A program made the position numbers and the translations under genes. Positions 6,628-14,994 of a DNA stretch of 64,000 bases are shown in pieces. Location of the stretch: assembly GCA_964392305.1 (NCBI GenBank), contig CAYMPV010000025.1, positions 1 to 64,000 of the forward strand. Direction: 5' to 3'. Under the pieces are notes generated by a model. That model did not search any database, had not been told where the DNA came from, and saw nothing but the letters and a program-made list of their open reading frames with translations. Source of the stretch: JACKIC01 sp964392305 (GTDB taxonomy: Bacteria; Planctomycetota; UBA1135; UBA2386). The number at the start of each line of letters is the position of its first letter. Within the stretch, counting starts at the first letter, position 1.

Positions 6628-9108
6628 GTGTGGGTGCCCCTGACGGAACGGATGCCGGCGCTGTCGCGCCTGGCCGCGGTCGGCGTCGTCGTCGCGTTGT
6701 CGTTCGGGGTCGCTCTGACGACGTTCGGACTGATCGACCTGGACGGCGCACGCGCGCCGATCTCACGCCACGCCTCGCTGGTCGTCGGTCTCTTGGTCCT
6801 GATCCTGGTGGTGGTGGCGGTCGCGAGTCGTCGGTATCGCCTGCGCGCCATGCCGGTGGGGGTCGCCCTGGGTGCGCTCGTCGCGCTGATCACGGGCAAG
6901 TTCGCAGCCTTGCTGGTGGTGTTGTGGTTCGGCGTCGCCGCCGTGGCCCTGGGGCGGCTGCTGCTCGGTCGTTTCGGGCGCGGCGCCGGTGACCTCGACT
7001 GCATGCTCGTCGGCGCCACCGTCTACGGCACCATCGTCGGGCTGCTCGCGCATCTGCCGGTCAACTACGTCGGTGTCTACGCGGGTTTGCTGCTCGTGCC
7101 CGTGTTGCTGCGCTGGCGCGACAGCCGCGATCTGTTCGAACGCGCCGGTAGCTGGTTGCGCGCGCCGCGGCAGGACGGCCTGGTCGAGCAACTGGTGCCC
7201 GCCGCGATCGCCGCCTTCGCGGTGGTGCTGTTCCTGGTCGCGTTGATGCCCGAACGCGGTCACGACGCGTTGGTCAAGCACCTGATGGTGCCCGAGCGTC
7301 TCGCCTGGCAGCACTACTGGGTCTTCGACGTCGACACCTACGTCTGGACCGTGATGCCGATGCTCGGCGACTGGGTCTATTCGATCGGGTTCATGTTGGG
7401 CGGCGAAGTGGCGGCGCGACTCGTCAACCTGGGTTGTGTGTTGCTGCTCGCCAGGCAGGTGTTCGACCTCGCCATCTGGGCCGGCGCGCGCCGCGAAGGG
7501 GCGCTGTGGGCGGTGCTGGTCTTGCTGAGCACGCCGCTGACGCTGGCCGAGAGCAGCAGCCTGTTCATCGAGTCGGTGTGGTCCTGCTTGGTGGTGGGGG
7601 GCGCGTTCGCACTGCTGCGGCTGCTGACCGGAACGCACGAAGGCGCCGGCGGGCGGCTCGTCATCGGCGGCGTGTTGCTCGGTGGCGCGCTGGCGGCGAA
7701 GGCCGTGACGTTCATGGTGCTGCCCGTGCTGGCGCTGCTGCTGGTGCTCGGCGTGCGCCGCTGGCTGCGCGTCGCCATCCTGCCGGCGATGGCCGTCGGC
7801 ACGCTGCTGTTCGCGGTGATCGGTGGTTTCGCCTACGCGCAGGCCTGGTGGCTCACCGGCAACCCCGTGTTCCCGTTCTTCAACGGCACCTTCCGCTCGC
7901 CGCACTATCCGCCCCACGACTTCACGGCGCCGGCGATCTTCGACAAGGGCACGACCTGGGACGTGCTGTATCGCATCACGTTCGAGTCCGGGCGCTTCCT
8001 CGAGGCGCATCCGGGGGCGGCCGGGTTCCAGTGGCTGATGCTGGTGCTGCCGGCCCTGGTGCTGTTCGCCCTGGTGCAGCACCGGCGCGGCCTCGTGTTG
8101 CTCTCGACCGCCGCCGCGGTCGTCTGGCTCACCTTCGCCCAGACCGCCTATCTGCGTTACGTGTTCCCGAGCTTCGCGTTGGCGAGCGCCGCAGTCGGCG
8201 TGCTGATCGCGGGGGCGGCGCCGCGTCGTGGTGCGGTGGTGTCGGGGATCCGGGTCGTCGCGGTCGCCGTGGTGACGCTGAACCTGCTGTTCTTCTCCTC
8301 GGCCGGCCACACGCACCAGCTCAGCTTCCGGGTGTTGTCGAGCGACGCGGCGCGGCAAGCCTGGCTCACCGAACAGCAACCGGTGCGCGCCGCGGTGGCG
8401 TTGGTCAACGAACTCAATCGGGCAGGCAGTCCCGTGGCGTTCTTCTGTCGCGCGATGGCGACCGGGCTGCACGCCGACGCGTTGTTCCCCAACTGGTACA
8501 ACCACCGCTTCCAGGCGGCCGTGAATCGTGCGAGCACGCCGGAGCAACTGGGCGCGCTGCTCGGGGCCAGCCAGGTGCGTTACGTGTTGCTCGAGGACGG
8601 TTGGAGCGATGCCGCGAGCCGCGCCCGGGCCCGCGCGGTCGCGCGTGAGATCCGCCGGGTCGGCGACGTCGCCGTGCTCGAACTCGACGAGCGGTTCCGT
8701 TTCGCCACCGAACTGCTCCTCCAGAACGATCTGCGCGTCGTCGATCCGATCGCGCGACAGCCCTGGCTCGTCGATCCCGGAGTGTCGGTCTCGCCTGGAT
8801 CCGGCGCGGTGGTCACCGATCGCGCCGGCATCGCGCAGCGCGTGAACGTGGTCGGCGGGCGTGAGTATCGACTGACGGCGACGATCCTGCAGCACCAGGA
8901 CCCGGCGTCGGCGCGCGTGCGGGTGCTGTGGCTCGATGCGCGCGATCGCGCCATCGGTCAGGCTGCACAAGCGTTTGCTTGCGCGGCGCAGGCCGAGGTT
9001 CATAGCATGGATGCGATCGCACCGCGCGGCGCAGTCGCGGCGGTGCTGTTCGCCTCAGGTTCGACCGGCACGCCCGTCGTGGTCCAGAACCTCTCCTTCC
9101 GGAACTGA
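6628..9108 (+). CDS. Polytopic membrane glycosyltransferase (GT39/ArnT-like, GT-C fold)
   Basis: 826 residues. About 560 N-terminal residues form a dozen or more hydrophobic segments, and about 250 C-terminal residues are soluble, the layout of GT-C enzymes that use polyprenyl-phosphate sugar donors and act on the outer face of the cytoplasmic membrane. An ERGHDALVKHLMVPE loop near 205-220 holds the acidic and histidine residues expected in the first large external loop. The start is uncertain: GTG 6628, GTG 6634 and ATG 6652 are in frame, with GAGAGG at 6623. It is followed after 7 bp by a DPM1-like GT2, which could make its lipid-linked donor, then by a PIG-L deacetylase. Confidence 0.75.
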   Translation: MWVPLTERMPALSRLAAVGVVVALSFGVALTTFGLIDLDGARAPISRHASLVVGLLVLILVVVAVASRRYRLRAMPVGVALGALVALITGKFAALLVVLWFGVAAVALGRLLLGRFGRGAGDLDCMLVGATVYGTIVGLLAHLPVNYVGVYAGLLLVPVLLRWRDSRDLFERAGSWLRAPRQDGLVEQLVPAAIAAFAVVLFLVALMPERGHDALVKHLMVPERLAWQHYWVFDVDTYVWTVMPMLGDWVYSIGFMLGGEVAARLVNLGCVLLLARQVFDLAIWAGARREGALWAVLVLLSTPLTLAESSSLFIESVWSCLVVGGAFALLRLLTGTHEGAGGRLVIGGVLLGGALAAKAVTFMVLPVLALLLVLGVRRWLRVAILPAMAVGTLLFAVIGGFAYAQAWWLTGNPVFPFFNGTFRSPHYPPHDFTAPAIFDKGTTWDVLYRITFESGRFLEAHPGAAGFQWLMLVLPALVLFALVQHRRGLVLLSTAAAVVWLTFAQTAYLRYVFPSFALASAAVGVLIAGAAPRRGAVVSGIRVVAVAVVTLNLLFFSSAGHTHQLSFRVLSSDAARQAWLTEQQPVRAAVALVNELNRAGSPVAFFCRAMATGLHADALFPNWYNHRFQAAVNRASTPEQLGALLGASQVRYVLLEDGWSDAASRARARAVAREIRRVGDVAVLELDERFRFATELLLQNDLRVVDPIARQPWLVDPGVSVSPGSGAVVTDRAGIAQRVNVVGGREYRLTATILQHQDPASARVRVLWLDARDRAIGQAAQAFACAAQAEVHSMDAIAPRGAVAAVLFASGSTGTPVVVQNLSFRN

Positions 9109-9115
9109 CGACGCA

Positions 9116-10099
9116 ATGGAGCACGAGCCTCGAGGTCGGATCGGTGTCGTCATCCCGTGCTACAAGGTGACCAGGCACATCCTGGGGGTGATCGCGGCGG
9201 TGCCGCCCGAGGTCGATTGCATCATCGTCGTCGACGACGCCTGTCCCGAAGGCTCGGGTGCGCTGGTCGAGAGCAAGTGCAAGGATGCGCGCGTCACGGT
9301 CGTGCGGCACGAGACCAACCAAGGCGTCGGCGGAGCGGTGATGACCGGCTACCTGACGGCGGTCGCGGCGGAGTGCGACGTGCTGGTCAAGATCGACGGC
9401 GACGGCCAGATGGACCCGGCGCGCATCGTCGACTTCGTGCGCCCGATCCTGGCGGGCGAAGCCGACTACACCAAGGGCAACCGCTTCTTCGATCTCGAAC
9501 AGATCCGGCAGATGCCACGCATGCGGTTGTTCGGCAACGCCGTGTTGTCGTTCATGACCAAGTTGTCGTCGGGTTACTGGGGTCTGTTCGACCCGACCAA
9601 CGGCTACACGGCGATCCACGCCAGCGTCGCGCGGCACCTGCCGTTCGCGAGCATCAGCAGCCGCTACTTCTTCGAGACGGACATGCTGTTCCGGCTCAAC
9701 ACGCTGCGCGCGGTCGTCGTCGACATCCCGATGGACGCGCAATACGGCGACGAGGTCAGCAACCTGAAGATCCGACGCATCGTCGGCGAGTTCCTGGTCA
9801 AGCACGTGCGCAACTTCTGCAAGCGCATCTTCTACAACTACTACCTGCGCGACATGTCGCTCGCGTCGGTCGAGCTGCCGATCGGTCTGCTGCTGTTCAC
9901 GTTCGGCGTGATCTCGGGCGCGTACCACTGGCTGCAAGCGTTCCGGACCGGTTTGCCGACCCAGATCGGCACGGTGATGCTCGTCGCCTTGACCTCGCTG
10001 ATGGGCATGCAGCTGATCCTCGCCTTCCTGGCCAGCGACATCGCCTCGGTGCCGCGGCGATCGATCCACCGGCGGCTGCCCGCGACGCTGCGCCGATGA
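9116..10099 (+). CDS. DPM1-like family 2 glycosyltransferase with C-terminal membrane segments
   Basis: 327 residues; the ATG at 9116 places the GT-A start VVIPCYKV near residue 11. The nucleotide-sugar site is seen as V-D40-D41 and K-I-D94-G-D96-G-Q-M-D, and NQGVGGAVMTGY matches the dolichyl-phosphate mannose synthase subgroup. Two hydrophobic segments near 250-275 and 285-310 anchor the C-terminus. It probably transfers a sugar from a nucleotide donor to a polyprenyl phosphate on the cytoplasmic side, feeding the GT-C enzyme encoded 7 bp upstream. Its stop overlaps the next ATG (ATGA). Confidence 0.85.
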   Translation: MEHEPRGRIGVVIPCYKVTRHILGVIAAVPPEVDCIIVVDDACPEGSGALVESKCKDARVTVVRHETNQGVGGAVMTGYLTAVAAECDVLVKIDGDGQMDPARIVDFVRPILAGEADYTKGNRFFDLEQIRQMPRMRLFGNAVLSFMTKLSSGYWGLFDPTNGYTAIHASVARHLPFASISSRYFFETDMLFRLNTLRAVVVDIPMDAQYGDEVSNLKIRRIVGEFLVKHVRNFCKRIFYNYYLRDMSLASVELPIGLLLFTFGVISGAYHWLQAFRTGLPTQIGTVMLVALTSLMGMQLILAFLASDIASVPRRSIHRRLPATLRR

Positions 10100-10881
10100 G
10101 CGCGTCGGCAGCAACTCCGGCGCGTGCGCAGCTGTTCTTGTTCGCGCACCAGGACGACGAGTTCGGGGTGTTCGAGGTCATCCGGCGGCGGGCCCAGGAC
10201 AGCCACGTGGTCTGCGCGTTCTTCACCGACGGCGCGCTGACCACCGATCCGGCGCGCCGCGACGCCGAATCGCGCGAGGTGTTGCACCGCCTCGGCGTGC
10301 CCGCCGAGCGGTTGCATTTCTTCGGCGTCAGCCACGGCATCCGCGACGGGCGCCTGTGCGAGAGCCTGCCGGCGGTGGGCGAACGCGTGGCCGCGTTGCT
10401 GGACGCGCTGCCGGCGGAGGCGGACGTCTACGTGTCGGCGTGGGAAGGTGGGCACCAGGATCACGACGGGCTGCATGCGGTGACCGCGACCTTGATGCAG
10501 GCCCGCGGTCGCATCGCGCAGCTGCGGCAGTTCCCGCTCTACAACGCCGATCGTTGTCTGCGGCCGTTCTTCCGCGTGCTGACGCCGCTCGCCGCCAATG
10601 GTCCGGTCGAGGCGCTGCGCATCGGCTGGGTGGAACGTCTGCGTCAGCTGCGCCACTGCTGGCGCTACCCGTCGCAGTGGCGCACGTGGCTGGCGCTGTT
10701 CCCGTTCGTGGTGCTGCACATGTTGCTGCGCGGCCGGCAGGCGTTGCAGGCCGTGGATCCGGCGCGGCTGGCACAACGGCCGCACGCCGGACCGTTGTTC
10801 TACGAACGGCGTGGCCTGGCGAGCTTCGAGGGTCTGCAGCAGCAGCTCGCCGAGTGGCGGTCGGGAGCGGTTGCGCCGTAG
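10096..10881 (+). CDS. PIG-L / LmbE-family zinc-dependent N-deacetylase
   Basis: 261 residues. The AH18-Q-D20-D21-E motif is the PIG-L zinc and catalytic site (usually AHPDDE; here Gln replaces Pro), and GGH120-Q-D-H-D-G supplies the third zinc ligand and the catalytic histidine. The family removes acetyl from N-acetyl-hexosamine in glycolipids, GPI precursors, mycothiol or bacillithiol intermediates. The hydrophobic helical stretch near 185-215 could bring it to the membrane. It overlaps the GT2 gene by 4 bp and ends 1 bp from the convergent gene's stop. The three-gene cassette suggests trimming of a lipid-linked amino sugar. Confidence 0.85.
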   Translation: MSASAATPARAQLFLFAHQDDEFGVFEVIRRRAQDSHVVCAFFTDGALTTDPARRDAESREVLHRLGVPAERLHFFGVSHGIRDGRLCESLPAVGERVAALLDALPAEADVYVSAWEGGHQDHDGLHAVTATLMQARGRIAQLRQFPLYNADRCLRPFFRVLTPLAANGPVEALRIGWVERLRQLRHCWRYPSQWRTWLALFPFVVLHMLLRGRQALQAVDPARLAQRPHAGPLFYERRGLASFEGLQQQLAEWRSGAVAP

Positions 10882-10882
10882 G

Positions 10883-13036
10883 CTACTCGCGCGTCGCGTT
10901 GCGCAGGGTCAGCAGCGCCATCGCCGTGCCGTAGCTGCGGCCCAGTTCGTGGCTGTCGAGGAAGCTGCCGTCCATCTCGGGGATCTGCTGCAACAGCGTC
11001 ACGAAGCGCTGCCACTGTGCCGGCTGTTCGTCGGCCGGCAGCAGCCTGGCGGTCTCGCTGGCGTGGAACACCGAGTGGAAGAAGAAGAAACCGCCGAGCT
11101 CACCGTCGCTGTGGAAGTCGTTGCGGCGCACACCTTCGAGGTGCGACATGTTCTGCCAGAAGTTCTCGAGCGAGAAGCGCACCTTGTCGAGGTCGCTGCG
11201 ACCGACGAGGAACAGCGTGCCTTCGCAGACCGGCATGCGGCCCGACGCGTCCTTGAGCCCGGTGGGATTGCCGTCGCCGGCGGCGCCGCCGTAGCTGTAG
11301 GTGCCCGTCTTGAAGCGCGCGCTGAGCAGCGCCGCGGCGGCCTTGTCGGTGACTTCGGTCGGCACCGTCGCCCCCGCCGCCTTGGCCGCGAGCACCTCCT
11401 GCAGCACCGCGCCGGTCGCGAACGCGTTTTCGTACTCGTGCGCCCAGAACCCGCTCGGCTTCTGCCGCGCGGCGGCCGCCGCGACGATCTCGTTCATGCG
11501 TTGCACGAGTTGCTCACGCGCCGCGCCGTCGCTGTCGTTGGCGCGCCGCGCCAGGTACATGAGCCGGTAGGCGTCCGAGTAACAGTCCTCGTTGGCGCCG
11601 CGGTTGAGCCGCTTGGGGTCGAGGATGAACGCCTCGCCGCGGTCGAGCGCGCGGTCGATGCGCGGTTGCAGGTCGGGGAACACGTCGCGGTGTTCCCACA
11701 GCGCCGCCATCGCGATCGAGGTGATCGCCACCCAGACGTTCGGCGTGATCTCGCTGTTCGGCCAGTAGGCGTAGCGCGCGTCGGTGAAGCCGCCGTCGTC
11801 GCGCTGCTGCGCGAGCAGGAACTCCACCGCGCCGCGCGCCATCGCCGTCGGGGACAGACGTTCACCTTGCCAGGTGGTGTCCTTGGGCAGGCCCTGATAG
11901 GCGGAATCGGGCAGATAGGTCAGCGCCTCGAAGCCCGTGAACGCCGCCCCCAGCGGCCGGTCGTCGGGGCCCAGTGTGGTGTTGGCCCGCGCGCGGCGGC
12001 CGAACAGCGTGTCGGGGAACTTCTGCGCGACCAGCGTGAAGCGGCGCCAGGCGCCGATCTCGTCACCGAGGCGCAGCGCGTTGAGTGCGTACCAGTAGCC
12101 CGCTTCGCCGGCGCGGTCGCAGGGCGCGCGCCAGGCGCGCTCGAGATGCGCCTGCGCGTCGAGCAGGTTGCCTTGCATCGCCAGGAGCAGTCCTTGTTCG
12201 GCATCCGCGTCGCCGCTGGCGATCATCGCGGCGCGCGTGCGCCGCCGGGCGCGCCCGTCCGGACCATCGTCCTTCACCGGGGATGTCGCCGCCTGCAGCG
12301 CCTTCTGCACGCTCTGCAGCGCTTCCTCGGGCAAACGCAGCAGCCGCTGCAGCCGGGCGATCTTCAGCCACGCGAACGCGTCCTTGTCCGCGGCCTTGAG
12401 CGCCATCGCCAGCGCCTCGCGCCAGCGGCCGACCTGCCGCAGCCCGTCGACCGTGTCGGCCGCCAGCTGCACGTGGTTCTGTTCGAGCACTCGCACGCAG
12501 AGGTCCGCGAACCACTGCCCGTGGAACGTGCGGATGCGTTCGACGAAGTGCACGACCTTGCCGTCGCCGTCGAGGAACACCACCGCGGGTTCGACGAACG
12601 CCAGCGGCTTGAGCCCGAAACGATCGCTGAGCCCCTGGTCCATCACGCAACGCAGCGGCACGAACGCGTGCGTCGCGAGCTCGCTGACGTCCGGATCGGC
12701 GAACAGCACCTGCCGCGCATAGATGTCGAGCACCGGCGCGCGATACATCTGCCGGCCGCCGAGCGTCTTCTCCTGGATGCGGTGCACGTACCACATGACC
12801 AGCTTGCCTTCGGCCTTGGCCTTGGCGCAGGCCCGGTCGATCAGCGCGCCGCGGTCGACGTCGACCTTCTGCGGCTTGGGGTCCTTCTCGTAGTAGTCCT
12901 GGCCGTCGGTCAACCACGGGATGTGGTCGGCGAGACCGAGCGTCGCAGCCGGCACCGCGGTTGGGGGCGCTACGGCGGTCTCCTGGGCGAGGGCGAGTGA
13001 GGTGACGAATACGAACGGCAGCACGTGCAGACGCAT
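10883..13036 (-). CDS. Exported protein: thioredoxin-like N-terminus plus terpenoid-cyclase-fold repeats
   Basis: 717 residues from the ATG at 13036, which has GAGAGGA just upstream and gives a signal peptide ending at ALAQ. Residues about 45-190 resemble a thioredoxin-fold module (KLVMWYV strand, then LDGDGKVVHF) but lack a CxxC, so redox activity is unlikely. A helical TPR-like part follows. From about residue 390 the repeats look like prenyltransferase/squalene-cyclase alpha-alpha barrels (AVEFLLAQQRDDGGFTD; PVCEGTLFLVG), a fold also found in secreted planctomycetal proteins with no terpene link. Role unknown. Confidence 0.6.
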   Translation of the reverse strand: MRLHVLPFVFVTSLALAQETAVAPPTAVPAATLGLADHIPWLTDGQDYYEKDPKPQKVDVDRGALIDRACAKAKAEGKLVMWYVHRIQEKTLGGRQMYRAPVLDIYARQVLFADPDVSELATHAFVPLRCVMDQGLSDRFGLKPLAFVEPAVVFLDGDGKVVHFVERIRTFHGQWFADLCVRVLEQNHVQLAADTVDGLRQVGRWREALAMALKAADKDAFAWLKIARLQRLLRLPEEALQSVQKALQAATSPVKDDGPDGRARRRTRAAMIASGDADAEQGLLLAMQGNLLDAQAHLERAWRAPCDRAGEAGYWYALNALRLGDEIGAWRRFTLVAQKFPDTLFGRRARANTTLGPDDRPLGAAFTGFEALTYLPDSAYQGLPKDTTWQGERLSPTAMARGAVEFLLAQQRDDGGFTDARYAYWPNSEITPNVWVAITSIAMAALWEHRDVFPDLQPRIDRALDRGEAFILDPKRLNRGANEDCYSDAYRLMYLARRANDSDGAAREQLVQRMNEIVAAAAARQKPSGFWAHEYENAFATGAVLQEVLAAKAAGATVPTEVTDKAAAALLSARFKTGTYSYGGAAGDGNPTGLKDASGRMPVCEGTLFLVGRSDLDKVRFSLENFWQNMSHLEGVRRNDFHSDGELGGFFFFHSVFHASETARLLPADEQPAQWQRFVTLLQQIPEMDGSFLDSHELGRSYGTAMALLTLRNATRE

Positions 13037-13074
13037 GGCGGATCCTCTCGCGGCGGGAAGCGCCGCGCGCGGCG

Positions 13075-13080
13075 AGGTTA
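13075..13080 (-). promoter_or_regulatory. Putative -10 hexamer TAACCT for the gene starting at 13036
   Basis: TAACCT on the minus strand lies 38 nt before the ATG. With the GAGAGGA ribosome site, this gene looks like a normal leadered transcript, unlike its divergent neighbour. Confidence 0.3.
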
Positions 13081-13160
13081 CCACCGCGGTTGCGGTGCCA
13101 AGGCACGGATGTCGGGCAACATGATGCGGCGAAGTTCCTGGCGGTCGTGTCCGCCGACGC

Positions 13161-13166
13161 TACGGT
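13161..13166 (+). promoter_or_regulatory. Putative -10 hexamer TACGGT, 7 nt before the start at 13174
   Basis: GC-TACGGT followed by 7 nt and the ATG predicts transcription starting at the start codon. No Shine-Dalgarno fits in the gap. Confidence 0.4.
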
Positions 13167-13173
13167 CCCGGCG

Positions 13174-14544
13174 ATGAGTCGAACCCGCTTCGCGCCGCGG
13201 CTCGCCGCCGCGTGGTTCTTGGTCCTTTCCGTCACCGCGCAGACGCCGCCGTGGCTGCCGAAGGTGGACGAAGTCGTCGCCGCGCGCCTGGCGCAACCGT
13301 TCGCGGTCGGCTTCTCGGTCGCCGTGGCGCAGGGCGGCGCGGTGGTGCTCGAGAAGGGTTATGGCCGCGCCGAGTGTGAGTTCGACGTGCCCGCGAATCC
13401 GACGACGGCGTTCCGCATCGGTTCGATCACCAAGCAGTTCACCGCCGCGCTGGTGATGCGTGCGATCGCGGCCGGCAAGATCGGGCTCGAGGACGATCTG
13501 TCCAAGTTCGTGCCCGGGTTCCCGCTGCAGGGCAAGAAGGTCACCATCCACCAGCTGCTCGATCACTCGAGCGGCATCCCGAGCTACACCGACGTCGGCG
13601 CCGAGTGGCAGAAGCAGTGGCCGCTCGAGCTGAGCCACGAGCAGCTGCTGGCGCTCGTCGCCGACAAGCCGTTCGACTTCGAACCCGGCACGAACTGGCA
13701 CTACAACAACACCGGCTACTACCTGCTCGGCATGGTGCTCGAGAAGGTGCACGGCAAGAGTTACGCCGAGGTCGTGTTGGACGAACTCGCGACGCCGCTC
13801 GGGCTGCTGCACACGCGCTACGACAGCAACAAGGAACTGGTCCCCAACCGCGCCCAGGGTTACGCCGTCGAGAACGGCAAACTCTGCAACGACGACCTGC
13901 TCGGCATGAGCCAGCCCGGCGCGGCCGGTGCGTTGATCGCCTCGGCCGGTGATCTGGTGCGTTGGTCGCTGGCGCTCGTCGGCGGCAAGGTCGTCAGCAA
14001 AGAAGCCTTCGCGCAGATGACCACGCCGCTGGTGCTCGCCGACGGCCGCGACACCGGCTACGGCTTCGGCCTGATGCGCGGCGAAGTCCTCGGCCTGCCG
14101 GCGATCCTGCACGGCGGTGGCATTCACGGCTTCAACTCGATGCTGATGTTCTTCCCCGAACGCGATCTGCACGTCGCCGTGATCAGCAACTGTGACCGCG
14201 CCAGCAGCGACAAGCTCGCCAAGGCCGTCGCCCGCACCGTGCTCGGCCTGCCCGAGTTCGTCGCCAAGGACCTGCCCGTGCCTGCCGAGCTGCGTGGGAC
14301 GCTCGTCGGCGACTACGACTTCAAGGACATCGGTCTGGTGCTGTCGGTGACGGTCGACGGCGAACGCCTGCGCGCTCACGGCAAGGCCGAGGGGCAGCAG
14401 CCGTTCGGGATGCTGTTCCAGGGCGAACTCGAGTTCCGCGCCGCGTTCGACGCCGAGGTGCGGCTGGTGTTCACGGCGGATGGCAAGGGCCTCGTGCTGC
14501 ACCAGGCCGGCGGTGTGTTCAGCGGTACGCGGGTCGGCGGGTGA
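13174..14544 (+). CDS. Exported beta-lactamase-fold serine hydrolase (class C / PBP4* type)
   Basis: 456 residues. The ATG at 13174 gives a clean signal peptide (cleavage after VTAQ at about 23). All three serine hydrolase motifs are present: S84-I-T-K87, Y177-N-N, and H313-GGG in place of KTG, which is usual in EstB/D-aminopeptidase-like members. DHSSGIPSYTD near 130-140 is also typical. A C-terminal beta domain of about 90 residues follows (from about 365). It is likely a periplasmic esterase or peptidase. It is closer to classic family members than the paralogue at 853 and is followed by a perfect GC-rich hairpin. Confidence 0.88.
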   Translation: MSRTRFAPRLAAAWFLVLSVTAQTPPWLPKVDEVVAARLAQPFAVGFSVAVAQGGAVVLEKGYGRAECEFDVPANPTTAFRIGSITKQFTAALVMRAIAAGKIGLEDDLSKFVPGFPLQGKKVTIHQLLDHSSGIPSYTDVGAEWQKQWPLELSHEQLLALVADKPFDFEPGTNWHYNNTGYYLLGMVLEKVHGKSYAEVVLDELATPLGLLHTRYDSNKELVPNRAQGYAVENGKLCNDDLLGMSQPGAAGALIASAGDLVRWSLALVGGKVVSKEAFAQMTTPLVLADGRDTGYGFGLMRGEVLGLPAILHGGGIHGFNSMLMFFPERDLHVAVISNCDRASSDKLAKAVARTVLGLPEFVAKDLPVPAELRGTLVGDYDFKDIGLVLSVTVDGERLRAHGKAEGQQPFGMLFQGELEFRAAFDAEVRLVFTADGKGLVLHQAGGVFSGTRVGG

Positions 14545-14555
14545 GCCGCTGCGCG

Positions 14556-14578
14556 CCCCGGCCGCGGAGCGGCCGGGG
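14556..14578. terminator. Perfect 10-bp GC-rich hairpin after the 13174-14544 gene
   Basis: CCCCGGCCGC, a GGA loop, then the exact complement GCGGCCGGGG, 11 bp after the stop. There is no T tract, so if it terminates transcription it is of the U-less type. Confidence 0.45.
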
Positions 14579-14580
14579 AT

Positions 14581-14605
14581 GTGTGGTTTGTACCCGGTAC
14601 CGTAC
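14581..14605 (+). promoter_or_regulatory. 25-bp conserved upstream element, copy 1
   Basis: Starts GTGTGGTTT and ends in the palindromic GGTACC core plus GTAC. A copy with one mismatch lies at 23591-23615 on the other strand. Each lies upstream of a gene in the same relative orientation; this one ends 12 nt before a TAGCCT hexamer. Confidence 0.45.
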
Positions 14606-14617
14606 GCGCGGGGGCAG

Positions 14618-14623
14618 TAGCCT
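14618..14623 (+). promoter_or_regulatory. Putative -10 hexamer TAGCCT for the GlsB-like gene
   Basis: TAGCCT sits 38 nt before the ATG at 14662. A small hairpin (GTGGGC / GCCCAC, 14633-14648) lies directly before the AGGAG ribosome site and could affect translation. Confidence 0.35.
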
Positions 14624-14661
14624 TGCGGCTGTGTGGGCGATTGCCCACGAGGAGAGAACCC

Positions 14662-14964
14662 ATGCCCATCGCGATGCTCGCGTACCTCCAGAACAGTGAC
14701 GGTACCCTCTACAACTTCCTCGCCTGGATCGTCATCGGCGGCGTCGCCGGCTGGCTCGCCGGCAAGGTGGTCAAGGGCCGCGGCCTGGGCCTGGTCGCCG
14801 ACGTCGTCATCGGCGTCATCGGCGCGGTGCTCGGCGGCTGGCTGCTCGGGGTGCTCGGCTTCAACTCCGACGGCGGGCTCCTGCCGACGCTGATCACGGC
14901 GTTCGTCGGCGCCGTCGTGTTGCTCGTGCTGCTGGGGCAGATGGGCAAGAACAAGAAGGCGTAG
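14662..14964 (+). CDS. GlsB/YeaQ/YmgE-family small membrane protein
   Basis: 100 residues. The start is fixed by a strong AGGAG 8 bp upstream. Three hydrophobic segments carry the family's glycine-rich signature: FLAWIVIGGVAGWLAGKVVKG (about 19-39), a DVVIGVIGAVLGGWLLG segment (about 48-65) and a C-terminal TM (about 74-93). The family (transglycosylase-associated proteins) is widespread, stress-induced in many bacteria and of uncertain biochemical role. Here the N-terminal extension of about 15 residues is longer than usual. The gene is monocistronic, with its own promoter candidate and the 25-bp element. Confidence 0.88.
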   Translation: MPIAMLAYLQNSDGTLYNFLAWIVIGGVAGWLAGKVVKGRGLGLVADVVIGVIGAVLGGWLLGVLGFNSDGGLLPTLITAFVGAVVLLVLLGQMGKNKKA

Positions 14965-14994
14965 CGCCGCAGGCGGGGCGCACTCCGGCCGGCG

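Noticed and set aside
6556..6642. Possible 28-codon leader peptide upstream of the glycosyltransferase cassette
   Set aside because: It has an ATG and a TAnnnT hexamer upstream, but no ribosome site, no attenuator-like hairpins and no conserved feature to support translation.
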